This document shows, in pieces, positions 55,989 to 64,000 of a stretch of 64,000 nt of DNA. Made by a program: the position numbers and the translations under genes. Numbering within the stretch: the stretch's first letter is position 1; the number at the start of each line of letters is the position of its first letter. A model generated the notes under the pieces. The model was not told the origin of the DNA, did no database searches, and saw only the letters and a program-made list of their open reading frames with translations. The DNA is from Leisingera sp. ANG-M7 (GTDB taxonomy: Bacteria > Pseudomonadota > Alphaproteobacteria > Rhodobacterales > Rhodobacteraceae), in NCBI RefSeq assembly GCF_000813965.1, contig NZ_JWLI01000006.1, forward strand, positions 488,097-552,096, read 5' to 3'.

Positions 55989-58466
55989 ATGGGACTTCTT
56001 TTCCGCTGGCTTCTGCGCCTCGCTGCGGGCCTGATTCTGCTGAGCCTCCTGGCCGCCGCGCTGGTCTATTACCTCGCCTCGCAGTCTCTGCCCGAATACA
56101 ACAAGGAACTGGCATTGCCCGGTATCTCTTCGCCCGTGGAGATCGTGCGCGACAACGCCAATGTGCCGCATATTTTCGGCAGCTTCGGCGCCAGCGATGA
56201 GGATGTGTATTTCGGCCTCGGCTACGCCCATGCCCAGGACCGTTTGTGGCAGATGGCGGTGATGCGGCGAACAGCACAGGGCCGCCTGTCGGAAATTTTC
56301 GGAACCCGTACAGTGGAGACCGACACCTACCTGCGCCGCCTCGATCTCTACAATCTGGCGCGGCAGTCGGTGGAGGTGCAGTCGCCCGAGGCGACGGCGG
56401 CACTCAAAGCCTATGCCGACGGGGTGAATGCCCGGCTTCTGGAAATCAACGAGGACGCGCTTGGCCGCGGCGCGCCGGAAATGTTCCTGTTTCAGATGCC
56501 GCTCGCCCCCTGGCAGCCCGCCGACAGCATTGCGATCATGAAGCTGATGGCGCTGCAGCTCTCCGGCCACATGAAGGAAGAGATCCTGCGCGCCCGCACC
56601 TCGCTGGCGCTGAACGATGCGGAGCGCATCCGGGACATCCTGCCGGACGCACCGGGCAAAGGTGTCACCGCCCTGCCCGAATACGCGGAACTGGTACCCG
56701 GCGCCCGGCAGTTTGCCTCTGCCACACCCATCGAGGAAAACAGCCTGCTGTTCCCGGTTGCTCCGCGCGGCCTCGCTGGCGCCTCCAACGCCTGGGCCGC
56801 CGCTCCCAGCCGCTCTGCAGCAGGCGGCACGCTTCTGGCCAATGACCCGCATCTGGGCCTCAGTGCCCCGGGCGTTTGGTATCTGGCCCGGCTGGAACTG
56901 GCGACCGGCGGCGTGATCGGCGGCACCATCCCCGGCATCCCCGCAGTGATCACCGGCCGGTCCGATGCCTTGGGCTGGGGGGTCACTTCCTCTTACATGG
57001 ACGACCAGGACCTGTTTATCGAACGGCTGAACCCGGAAAACCCGCAGGAATATCTGAGCGTTGACGGCTACAAGAAATTCGTCACCCGCCCCTCGATCAT
57101 CAAGATCAAGGACGAGGCGCCCGTCACCTTGACCTTGCGCTGGACCGACAACGGCCCGGTGCTGCCCGGCTCCATGTTCAACCTGGCGGACATTACCCCG
57201 CCCGGCCACGTGGCTTCCCTCGGCTGGACCGTTCTCAGCCCCAAGGACACCTCAATGAGCGCCACCATCGGACTGATGCGCAGCGCCTCGGTGCAGGAGG
57301 CGATCACAGCAGGTGAGGATTTTGTTGCCCCGGCGCAGAACCTGACACTGGCGGACAAGGACACCATCGCGCTGAAAACCGTTGGCGCTTTTCCGCTGCG
57401 TGATGCAAACCATCAAAGCAAAGGCCGGATGCCCAGCCAGGGCTGGCGACTGGAAAACCGCTGGCAAGGCCAGGCGCCTTACACGGAAAACCCGGAGTTC
57501 GTCAGCCCCGCGGGCGGCATTCTGGGCAATACCAACAACAAGATCCTCGACCGCCCGTTCCCCCGGCACGTCTCCTTTGACTGGGGCGATACCCAGCGTA
57601 TCCACCGCTGGGAAAAGCTGATGCAGAACCGCGAGGTGCACACCCGCGACAGCTTCATTGAGGCGCAGCTGGACACGGTCTCCTACACCGCGCGCACCCT
57701 GCTGCCGCTCATTGGCGCAAACCTGTGGTTCACCGGCGAGGCGGCACCCGCAGGCACCCGTGAGCGCCAGCGCCAGATCGCCTTGACCCTGCTGTCAGAG
57801 TGGAACGGCGAGATGAACGAGCACCTGCCGGAGCCGCTAATCTATGCTGCCTGGCTGCGCGCCCTGCAGACCCGCCTGATCACCGACGAACTGGGGCCGG
57901 TCGCAAAATCCTACCGCCACGTGGAGCCGCTGTTTATCGAGCGTGTCTTCCGCAATGTCGAAGGCGCCGCATCCTGGTGCGACGTGCGCCAGAGCGCGCC
58001 GCAGGAAACCTGCACCGACATGGCGCGCCTTGCACTTGATGATGCGCTGATCTGGATCGAGGAGCGTTATGGCGACGCGCTGGAATCCCTGCGCTGGGGT
58101 GACGCGCATCAGGCGGTTCAGGACCATGCTGTTCTGGGCGACGTGCCGCTGCTGCGCTATTTCGTGAACATCCGCCAGTCCACCAGCGGCGGCGACAACA
58201 CCCTGCAGCGCGGCAAAAGCTCCGGCAAAGACCCGGAGCCGTTCCAGAACATCCACGCTGCCGGCTACCGCGGGGTCTATGACTTTGCCGACCCGGACAG
58301 TTCCGTCTTTATCACTGCCACCGGGCAGTCCGGCCACCCGCTGTCCCGCTACTATGACGACATGGCCCAGCTGTGGCGCCGCGGCGAATACATTCCAATG
58401 TCGCTGGACGAAGAACTAGCCCGTGCTGCGGCTGTCGGCATAACCCGGATTGCACCGAGGCAATAA
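55989..58466 (+). CDS. Penicillin acylase-family amidase, membrane-anchored
   Basis: An 825-residue N-terminal-nucleophile hydrolase precursor. The N-terminus is a membrane anchor or uncleaved signal (LLRLAAGLILLSLLAAALVY). The alpha part starts with VPHIFGSFGASDEDVYFGLG and AQDRLWQMAVMRRTAQGRL. The maturation site is at GASNAWAAAPSRSAAGG, where the Ser before Asn would be the new N-terminal nucleophile of the beta chain. NDPHLGLSAPGVWYLARLE follows. It is a candidate to hydrolyse acyl-amides, including acyl-homoserine lactones, but the substrate is not shown. A terminator lies right after the stop. Confidence 0.88.
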   Translation: MGLLFRWLLRLAAGLILLSLLAAALVYYLASQSLPEYNKELALPGISSPVEIVRDNANVPHIFGSFGASDEDVYFGLGYAHAQDRLWQMAVMRRTAQGRLSEIFGTRTVETDTYLRRLDLYNLARQSVEVQSPEATAALKAYADGVNARLLEINEDALGRGAPEMFLFQMPLAPWQPADSIAIMKLMALQLSGHMKEEILRARTSLALNDAERIRDILPDAPGKGVTALPEYAELVPGARQFASATPIEENSLLFPVAPRGLAGASNAWAAAPSRSAAGGTLLANDPHLGLSAPGVWYLARLELATGGVIGGTIPGIPAVITGRSDALGWGVTSSYMDDQDLFIERLNPENPQEYLSVDGYKKFVTRPSIIKIKDEAPVTLTLRWTDNGPVLPGSMFNLADITPPGHVASLGWTVLSPKDTSMSATIGLMRSASVQEAITAGEDFVAPAQNLTLADKDTIALKTVGAFPLRDANHQSKGRMPSQGWRLENRWQGQAPYTENPEFVSPAGGILGNTNNKILDRPFPRHVSFDWGDTQRIHRWEKLMQNREVHTRDSFIEAQLDTVSYTARTLLPLIGANLWFTGEAAPAGTRERQRQIALTLLSEWNGEMNEHLPEPLIYAAWLRALQTRLITDELGPVAKSYRHVEPLFIERVFRNVEGAASWCDVRQSAPQETCTDMARLALDDALIWIEERYGDALESLRWGDAHQAVQDHAVLGDVPLLRYFVNIRQSTSGGDNTLQRGKSSGKDPEPFQNIHAAGYRGVYDFADPDSSVFITATGQSGHPLSRYYDDMAQLWRRGEYIPMSLDEELARAAAVGITRIAPRQ

Positions 58467-58494
58467 AAAACGGGCGCATCAGCGCCCGTTTCTC
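58465..58494. terminator. Bidirectional terminator between the acylase and hflX genes
   Basis: A 10-bp stem (AAACGGGCGC 58468-58477 and GCGCCCGTTT 58482-58491, loop ATCA) has an A run on the left (58465-58470, T tract for the minus strand) and TTTCT on the right. It serves the acylase gene and the convergent hflX. Confidence 0.85.
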
Positions 58495-58514
58495 TTTGTA
58501 AGCAAATTGGAAGT

Positions 58515-59786
58515 TTATAGCCGCTCGAACTTGGCTTTCTGCCGGTCGGTCCACAGCACGGTGATATCGAAGCCGCTCTCGGTCTGCTCCTCGCGCTGCA
58601 CCAGGTCTTCCTTGAACAGCCAGGCCCGCTGCTTGCCTTGCGCAAAGGTCAGCTGCAGCAGTTCCTCGTGCCGCACGCCCTGCAATTGCTCCGCGATATC
58701 CGCCAGCAGACCTTCCAGCCCCTCGCCGGTCAGGGCAGAGATCGCGTGGATGCCTTCCTCGCGCGCCGCACGCTGCCGTCGGGCTTCGGCTTCTTCTTCA
58801 GACAACTGGTCCAGCTTGTTCCAGACTTCAATCCCGGCGCGGTTTTCATCCACGCCCAAAGACGTCAGGATCGCCTCCACATCCTCTGCCTGCTCCTCGC
58901 TCTGGTCATGGCTGATGTCGCGCACATGCAGGATGACATCCGCCGCCAGCACCTCTTCCAGCGTGGCGCGGAAAGCGGCAACAAGTTCCGTCGGCAGGTC
59001 CGAGATGAAGCCCACGGTGTCGGACAGGATCACCTCCGGCCCGTCAGGGATCTGCACCCGGCGCATGGTCGGGTCCAAGGTCGCGAACAGCATGTCCTTG
59101 GCCATCACTTCAGCACCCGTCAGCCGGTTGAACAGCGTCGACTTGCCAGCGTTGGTATAACCCACCAGCGCCACAATCGGATAGGGTACCTTGGCGCGCG
59201 AGGCACGATGCAGCGTCCGGGTCTTAACCACCTTATCCAGCTGCCGACGCAGCCTCACCAGATGGTCATCGATGGCCCGCCGGTCAGCCTCGATCTGGGT
59301 TTCGCCGGGTCCGCCGACAAACCCCAGGCCGCCGCGCTGGCGTTCCAGGTGGGTCCAGGCCCGCACCAGCCGCGTCCGCTGATAGCTGAGCGCGGCCATT
59401 TCGACCTGCAGCACGCCTTCGCGGGTCGCCGCCCGATCCGAGAATATTTCCAGGATCAGCCCGGTCCGGTCCAGGATCTTGACCTTCCAGGCCTTCTCAA
59501 GGTTGCGCTGCTGCACGGGGGAAACCGGCCCGTCGATCAGGACCAGTTCAATGTCATTCGCCTTCAGGATGCCCGCAAGCTCTTCGATCTTGCCGGAGCC
59601 GAACAGCATCCCCGGATGCGCCTTGGGCAGGCGCACCACATTCGATCCGATCACGTCAAGATCGGGCAAGGCCGCTGCCAGCGCAACGGCCTCCTCAAGC
59701 GCGGGAGCAGCCTCGCGGCGTCCCATGTCAGATTTGATTTCCGGATGCAGGACCCAGGCGCGGGTCTGCTTCCTGTCATGCTCCAT
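58515..59786 (-). CDS. hflX: Ribosome-binding GTPase HflX
   Basis: A 423-residue GTPase of normal HflX length. The N-terminal domain has LVLIDGPVSPVQQRNLEKAW and the HflX-specific GFVGGPGETQIEADRR. The G domain shows VALVGYTNAGKSTLF (P-loop), DTVGFISDLPTELVAAF and NKLDQL. HflX splits stalled ribosomes. Its ATG at 59786 shares one base with the hfq stop (TGATG); a TTG at 59789 is the other possible start. Confidence 0.96.
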   Translation of the reverse strand: MEHDRKQTRAWVLHPEIKSDMGRREAAPALEEAVALAAALPDLDVIGSNVVRLPKAHPGMLFGSGKIEELAGILKANDIELVLIDGPVSPVQQRNLEKAWKVKILDRTGLILEIFSDRAATREGVLQVEMAALSYQRTRLVRAWTHLERQRGGLGFVGGPGETQIEADRRAIDDHLVRLRRQLDKVVKTRTLHRASRAKVPYPIVALVGYTNAGKSTLFNRLTGAEVMAKDMLFATLDPTMRRVQIPDGPEVILSDTVGFISDLPTELVAAFRATLEEVLAADVILHVRDISHDQSEEQAEDVEAILTSLGVDENRAGIEVWNKLDQLSEEEAEARRQRAAREEGIHAISALTGEGLEGLLADIAEQLQGVRHEELLQLTFAQGKQRAWLFKEDLVQREEQTESGFDITVLWTDRQKAKFERL

Positions 59787-60025
59787 CAATTGGAGTCTTC
59801 ACCCTCATAGAGACTGATCGGCTGGGCCGGCATGATGGTCGAGATCGCGTGTTTGTAGACCAGCTGCGACTGTCCGTCGCGGCGCAGCAGCACACAGAAA
59901 TTATCGAACCAGGTGATCACACCCTGCAGTTTGACCCCGTTGATCAGAAAGATTGTAACCGGAACCTTGGTTTTGCGAACGTGATTCAGGAAGGCATCCT
60001 GAAGATTCTGTCTGTCCGAAGCCAT
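59786..60025 (-). CDS. hfq: RNA chaperone Hfq
   Basis: A 79-residue Hfq with both Sm motifs: [38 protein letters not shown], and [11 protein letters not shown] with the conserved YKHA. It forms a hexamer that pairs small RNAs with mRNAs. It is coupled to hflX (TGATG) and follows trkH after 121 bases, in a trkA-trkH-hfq-hflX order. The candidate small RNA at 38508-38581 has an unpaired A/U-rich linker that could contact it. Confidence 0.97.
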   Translation of the reverse strand: MASDRQNLQDAFLNHVRKTKVPVTIFLINGVKLQGVITWFDNFCVLLRRDGQSQLVYKHAISTIMPAQPISLYEGEDSN

Positions 60026-60146
60026 TTTTTATTATCTCGCCTTTGTTCTTGCCGCGCGCTGCGGACCAGCACGCACGTTAAAATTCAGTATGGAGAAAGA
60101 AAAAATAAGTTTCCACCCGAAAAACACTTTTCACCCGCGGGAACAG

Positions 60147-61682
60147 TCAGCTGCGCCAGAGGTTCGGGGACAGCAGCGCGATGAAGGCCAGCGTTTCCAG
60201 CCGGCCCAGCACCATGGCGATGCACAGGATCAGCTTGGCCGGGTCCGTCAGCAGGTTCAGAACAATCGGTGCACTGCTGGCGCTCTCGGTCAGCGGGCCG
60301 GTGGTCGAGAGCGCTGCGATTGCCAGAACCAGAGCTTGCTCGAAGCTGGACCCGACCGCCGCAAGCGCGGTGCTGACCAGCGCCAGCGACAAGGCGAACA
60401 GCATGAAGAAGATCCAGGCGACAAATGCACCGTTCTTTTGCAGCCGTTTGGTCCGGTCGCCTTCGCCGCTGACCGAGCTGGGATGAACCAGCCGCTCCAT
60501 TTCCCTAAGACCGTTCAGGTAGAGCGCATAAACCCGCAGCAGTTTGACCCCGCCCGCCGTGGTGGCAACACCACCGCCGAAGACAGCCAGCCCCAACAGG
60601 ATCATGCCCGGCGTTTCCAGCCCGGACCAGGTCCGCGCGGCTTCCCAGTGCAGGCTTTCAAACCCTGTGGTGGACAGGAAAGACATCACCGTGAACAGCG
60701 TGCCCCAGAACGCCCGCAGCGCCTGCAGCAGATCCTCGGCAGCATCCACCTCGAAGGCGGCGAACCAATGGCGCAGAAAGAGGAGCAGCGGCACACCGAA
60801 GACGATCAGAAGCCCGGTGCGGAACTCCGGGTCCTTGTCCAAACGCCCTTGCCCCGCAGTCACCGTATCACTGGAAAAGGTCAGACGTGACAGCGCGAAG
60901 AACATGAACAGGAACATCACCATCTCGCCGGCGATCCCGCTGCCCGCGTTCTCCACCCCGCCAGTGGCGGAGATGCCCGAGGTCGCCATCACGGACATCG
61001 CATGGCTGAGCCCGGTCAGCGCCTGTTCGCCGGTGATCATCAGCAAGAGCCACAGAACCATGGTCAGCCCGGCATAGACCGGCGCCAGGGTGCGGGTGAC
61101 GAGCAGCAGCTGGCGGCGCGGGTCCGCGCGCTCCATATGGCCCGGCCCGGCAACGCCGCCGCCCGGCTCGCCCTTGGCGGTGACTTCGAACCCGCCCAGC
61201 GACATCGGCGCCAGCACAGCTGAGGCGGCCACCCACATCAAGAGCCCGCCCAGCCAGCCGATCATAGCCCGCCACAGATGCACGCTGGGCGGCAGGCGGC
61301 CGGGATCGGCCCAGATATCGGCGCCGGTGGTGGTAATGGCGCTGACCATATCGAAATAGGCGTTCAGGTAACGCGTGCTGACCAGCGCGTCCTGCACCGG
61401 CACCGCCAGGAACAACGGCAACACGGTAAAAGTTGCCAGCAGCGACAAGAGCTGCCCTGGCATCCCGTAGCGCGGCACCCGGTTGCCCATCGACAGCGCA
61501 ATCAGAACCACCAGGATCAGCCCCGCCAGTCCGGAATAGAAAAAGCTTTGCGATGTGTGATGGTCATCCAGCACCACCGCATGGATGGCCGGCAGCCACA
61601 TCGCCAAAGACGCGATGCCCCAGATCAGCAGGAACAGCGGCAGGCGCAACACGCCGATGGGGGCTTGGACCACGCGGCGCAT
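60147..61682 (-). CDS. trkH: Potassium uptake protein TrkH
   Basis: A 511-residue membrane protein of the Trk/Ktr family with repeated pore loops (SAITTTGADIWADP; MSVMATSGISATGG; FTVMSFLSTTGFES; AALSTTGPLT). It moves K+ with TrkA as the gating partner. ATG at 61682 is chosen because trkA ends one base before it; the longer frame to 61748 lies inside trkA. The two genes are translated in one unit. Confidence 0.94.
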   Translation of the reverse strand: MRRVVQAPIGVLRLPLFLLIWGIASLAMWLPAIHAVVLDDHHTSQSFFYSGLAGLILVVLIALSMGNRVPRYGMPGQLLSLLATFTVLPLFLAVPVQDALVSTRYLNAYFDMVSAITTTGADIWADPGRLPPSVHLWRAMIGWLGGLLMWVAASAVLAPMSLGGFEVTAKGEPGGGVAGPGHMERADPRRQLLLVTRTLAPVYAGLTMVLWLLLMITGEQALTGLSHAMSVMATSGISATGGVENAGSGIAGEMVMFLFMFFALSRLTFSSDTVTAGQGRLDKDPEFRTGLLIVFGVPLLLFLRHWFAAFEVDAAEDLLQALRAFWGTLFTVMSFLSTTGFESLHWEAARTWSGLETPGMILLGLAVFGGGVATTAGGVKLLRVYALYLNGLREMERLVHPSSVSGEGDRTKRLQKNGAFVAWIFFMLFALSLALVSTALAAVGSSFEQALVLAIAALSTTGPLTESASSAPIVLNLLTDPAKLILCIAMVLGRLETLAFIALLSPNLWRS

Positions 61683-61683
61683 G

Positions 61684-63060
61684 CTAGAAGTAGTCGATCG
61701 ACACCTGCAGGAGCCGCTCCACCTCGGGCACGTCATCGGCCATTGCAAACAGCGCGATCACGTCGCCTTCCTCGATCCGGGTCTCACCTGACGGTCGCAG
61801 CATCTCGCCGTTCTTCAGGATGCCGCCGACCAGCACGCCTTCGGGGAAGTCCGTCTCGCGGATCATCTGCCCGGCAATAGGCGAGGTCGACAGCACCTCA
61901 GCCTCAATCATCTCAGCCTCGGCGTCGCCCAGCGAATAGACCTGCCGCACCCGGCCATAACGGATGTGGCGCAGGATAGAACTAACGGTGGTGGAGCGCG
62001 GGTTGATATAGGCGTCGATGCCGAGGTGCGGCAGCAGCGGCACCAGGGTCGGGTCATTGATCAGAGCAATCGCCAGCGGGCAGCCTTCGGCCTTGGCCCT
62101 AACGGCGGCCAGCATGTTGACCTTGTCGTCGTCGGTCACGGCCAGAAGTGCGTCCGCCTTGTCGATGCCCGCCTCGATCATCAGTGACCGGTCCAGCCCG
62201 TCGCCATTCAGCACAATGGTGCGCTCCAGCTCCTCGGCAGCGCGTTCGGCACAGCGGCGGTCCCGCTCGATCACCTTGGCACGGATCCGGGAGGTGCTGC
62301 TTTCCAACGCTTTGGCCACTTCCAGCCCGACGTTGCCGCCGCCGACCACCACTACACGGTCCTGGCGTTTCTCTTTCTTGCCGAAGACCTCGATGGTGCG
62401 CGGCACATCGTCCGCGTGGGAAAACACATAGCAGCTGTCGCCGACGAACAGCTGGTCGCCCGGCTCTGGCGCAAACAGGGTGCCATCGCGGCGGACCCCC
62501 ACCACAATCGCACGCAAGGTGGAAAACAGGTCCGTCAGCTGGCGCAGCGGCGTGTTCACCACCGGGCACTCCGCATCGATCTGAATCCCCAAAAGCTGCG
62601 CCTTGCCGCCCATGAAGGTCTCAGTGTCAAAGGCAGCAGGCGCCGACAACCGCTGCATCGCAGCCGCGGCCACTTCGCGCTCCGGGCTGATCACAACATC
62701 GATCGGCAGATGCTCCCGCTGATAGAGGTCGGAATAGATCGCAGTCAGATAGCTTTTGGCCCTCAAGCGGGCGATCTTGCGCTGGATCTTGAACACCGAA
62801 TGCGCCACCTGGCAGGTCACCATGTTGACCTCGTCCGAGTGGGTGGCGGCGATGATCATATCGGCGTCCCGCGCCCCGGCCCGGTCCAGCACATCCGGAT
62901 AAGAGGCAAAGCCATGGATGCCCTGCACGTCCAGCGTATCGGTCGCGCGCCTCACCAGTTCCGGATTGCTGTCGACCACCGTTACATCATTGTGCTCACC
63001 GGACAGGTGCCGGGCGATCTGCCAGCCGACCTGGCCCGCGCCGCAGATAATGACCTTCAT
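61684..63060 (-). CDS. trkA: Trk potassium uptake regulatory subunit TrkA
   Basis: A 458-residue protein with two RCK repeats. Each begins with a Rossmann motif: MKVIICGAGQVGWQIARHLS and RVVVVGGGNVGLEVAKALES. Each is followed by a TrkA_C domain (GGILKNGEMLRPSGETRIEE ends the last). It binds NAD(H)/ATP and gates TrkH on the inner face of the membrane. AAGGGA lies before the ATG. A palindrome sits in the leader. In many alphaproteobacteria ntrX precedes trkA; here a plus-strand lipoprotein gene does. Confidence 0.96.
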   Translation of the reverse strand: MKVIICGAGQVGWQIARHLSGEHNDVTVVDSNPELVRRATDTLDVQGIHGFASYPDVLDRAGARDADMIIAATHSDEVNMVTCQVAHSVFKIQRKIARLRAKSYLTAIYSDLYQREHLPIDVVISPEREVAAAAMQRLSAPAAFDTETFMGGKAQLLGIQIDAECPVVNTPLRQLTDLFSTLRAIVVGVRRDGTLFAPEPGDQLFVGDSCYVFSHADDVPRTIEVFGKKEKRQDRVVVVGGGNVGLEVAKALESSTSRIRAKVIERDRRCAERAAEELERTIVLNGDGLDRSLMIEAGIDKADALLAVTDDDKVNMLAAVRAKAEGCPLAIALINDPTLVPLLPHLGIDAYINPRSTTVSSILRHIRYGRVRQVYSLGDAEAEMIEAEVLSTSPIAGQMIRETDFPEGVLVGGILKNGEMLRPSGETRIEEGDVIALFAMADDVPEVERLLQVSIDYF

Positions 63061-63083
63061 TTACATGTCCCTTGGCGGAGTTT

Positions 63084-63101
63084 CGGGCAAAGTTTTGCCC
63101 G
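63084..63101. promoter_or_regulatory. 18-nt palindrome upstream of trkA
   Basis: CGGGCAAA (63084-63091), two bases, TTTGCCCG (63094-63101): a perfect 8-bp dyad, 23 bases before the trkA ATG. It may be an operator or a small leader hairpin. Regulator unknown. Confidence 0.4.
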
Positions 63102-63173
63102 ATGTGAATGACAGATGCCGCTTTCACGGTCAAATTAATTGTAACTTCCTCAGTTTGCGGCCATTCTTTCGAT

Positions 63174-63641
63174 ATGCAACGCAGTTATACAGTTACCTCC
63201 GGCGCTGTTTTGCTGGCCTTTACAACGGCCTGCGGGCCCCTGCCCGTCTACTACAAGCAGGGGGCAGAGGTATCGCGGCTGCAAAGCGATGAACTGGTTT
63301 GCGCGACCCAAGCGCTGAAGGAGGCGCCCGTCGCCAATGAGATCCGCCAGCATCCACCGGTATTCTACCCCGGCCGGCAGGTCTGCCATAACGGCAACTG
63401 CCACTATTACCCCGGCTACTGGTCGGAAGGCAGCATCTACACCGTTGATGTCAACAAGCCTCTGCGCCAGCGGCTGGAAAAATCCTGCATGGCCTCAAAG
63501 GGCTATCAGCAGATCGCACTGAAACGCTGCACCCGGAGTAGTGCCGGCACCCCGCTTGGGCCGCGGCTGGCACCACTGAGCGAAGCATCCTGCGCGCAGC
63601 GCAACCGCGATGGCAGTACCATCATCCGCAGCGGCGGCTGA
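63174..63641 (+). CDS. Small lipoprotein of unknown function
   Basis: A 155-residue protein with a signal peptide and lipobox (VLLAFTTACGPLPVYYKQG), lipidation at Cys20. The mature part has several Cys (CATQALKEAP, a CHNGNC pair in GRQVCHNGNCHYYPGYW and CMASKGYQ), suggesting disulfides in the periplasm. The pattern with Tyr and His (HYYPGYWSEGSIYTVDVN) is distinctive but I do not recognise a family. ATG 63174 gives the lipoprotein start; the longer frame to 63108 is unlike. The ribosome-binding site is weak. A terminator follows. Confidence 0.72.
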   Translation: MQRSYTVTSGAVLLAFTTACGPLPVYYKQGAEVSRLQSDELVCATQALKEAPVANEIRQHPPVFYPGRQVCHNGNCHYYPGYWSEGSIYTVDVNKPLRQRLEKSCMASKGYQQIALKRCTRSSAGTPLGPRLAPLSEASCAQRNRDGSTIIRSGG

Positions 63642-63648
63642 GCATCCG

Positions 63649-63682
63649 GTCCTGATCCGCCGTTCAGCGGCAGGACATTTTT
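63649..63682 (+). terminator. Terminator after the small lipoprotein gene
   Basis: GTCCTG (63649-63654) and CAGGAC (63671-63676) with an inner CCGC/GCGG pair form a hairpin, then ATTTTTG (T run at 63678-63682). It closes the lipoprotein transcript. Confidence 0.65.
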
Positions 63683-63758
63683 GATTTGCGGACTAAGTTC
63701 AAGTAAGCTGAACGCCAATTGTTTTTTGACCAGTATTCTCAAGAGAGAAAGGTACCCG

Positions 63759-64000
63759 ATGCGGATACATTTCCTGTTTGCCGCGCTGCCTGTGGCAGCT
63801 GTTACCGCAGCCTGTGAACCGACGGCTCCGATTGCTCCGCCGCCGGCGGCTGCATCTGTACCGGCTACGGCACCTGCTAGCTACAGCACCCCGGCAACGC
63901 GCCCCGCGCCCGCACCGGCTCCCGCTTCCACAGCCCCGGCCAGCACAACAACCGCTCCTGCTGCAACAACCATCGGTCCGCCGGGCGGCGGCGGTGCCGG
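63759..64000 (+). CDS. Proline/alanine-rich lipoprotein, cut at the window end
   Basis: The window ends after 80 codons. The start (MRIHFLFAALPVAAVTAACE) is a signal peptide with a lipobox and Cys19. The rest is low complexity: Pro, Ala and Thr repeats (APAPAPASTAP, TTTAPAATTIGPPGGGGAG). Such stretches often tether a periplasmic domain to the membrane; that domain is outside the window. GAAAGG precedes the ATG. It is the second small lipoprotein in a row. Confidence 0.75.
   Translation, partial: MRIHFLFAALPVAAVTAACEPTAPIAPPPAAASVPATAPASYSTPATRPAPAPAPASTAPASTTTAPAATTIGPPGGGGA

Noticed and set aside
55872..57209. Long N-terminal extension of the 3-hydroxyisobutyrate dehydrogenase-like protein
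   Set aside because: It is antisense to the acylase gene, and a canonical Rossmann start with a ribosome-binding site lies at 55871.

Overview
The window reads as chromosomal core of a high-GC alphaproteobacterium of the Rhodobacteraceae, most likely the Roseobacter group (Leisingera/Phaeobacter-like). The support is the mix of families (CckA, a Usg-family protein, a RamA-like corrinoid activator, zwf-pgl-pgi of the Entner-Doudoroff route, an arsenic operon with an aquaporin), an alphaproteobacterial SOS box (GTTC-N7-GTTC) at recA and a CtrA-type site (TTAA-N7-TTAA) at cckA. The genus is an inference from remembered protein families, not from a search. I see no phage, transposon, CRISPR array or rRNA.

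Layout. 1-6.9 kb: end of an SMR efflux gene, typA, a MOSC protein, a DUF1330 protein, alaS and recA. 7.1-14.2 kb: a sulfotransferase-like gene divergent from recA, cckA, an rRNA m5C methyltransferase, guaB and a CoA-transferase. 14.3-17.1 kb: RamA-like ferredoxin-ASKHA protein, tRNA-Gly(CCC) and a secreted protein. 17.2-23.7 kb: zwf-pgl-pgi (minus strand), a radical SAM protein and a caspase-like secreted protein. 23.7-31 kb: usg, gyrA, a small conserved protein, a candidate 20-residue membrane peptide, an M32 carboxypeptidase, ctaA and a TrmH-type methyltransferase. 31.2-38.4 kb: a thiamine-phosphate synthase-like protein, a head-to-head HupE/UreJ-like and DUF4198-like pair, psuK-psuG, a DUF502 protein, a patatin and bdhA. 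38.4-42.6 kb: a candidate small RNA, a family 5 solute-binding protein and an arsenic operon (ArsR-ArsC fusion, ArsC, AqpS). 42.7-48.9 kb: a small unknown, an XRE-cupin regulator facing an acyl-CoA ligase plus a DsbA-type oxidoreductase, a Bcr/CflA transporter and a TPR protein. 49-64 kb: mfd, a membrane protein, hemB, a Ysc84-like lipoprotein, a 3-hydroxyisobutyrate dehydrogenase-like protein, a penicillin acylase-like protein, trkA-trkH-hfq-hflX and two small lipoproteins, the last cut by the window end.

The strongest non-coding signals are: (i) a likely 74-nt minus-strand RNA at 38508-38581 with a TTGGAC-N17-TATAAA promoter and a T7-tailed terminator, directly upstream of bdhA; (ii) a perfect 34-nt inverted repeat covering the -10 box and the start codon of the arsenic operon, which appears to be leaderless; (iii) the CtrA-type box in front of cckA, suggesting feedback in the CckA-ChpT-CtrA relay; (iv) a tRNA promoter whose -35 box lies in the loop of a 12-bp hairpin; and (v) a terminator whose T tract abuts the ATG of the TPR gene.

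Most genes are ordinary housekeeping genes. Function statements rest on motifs visible in the translations and on remembered family knowledge; no database search was possible.
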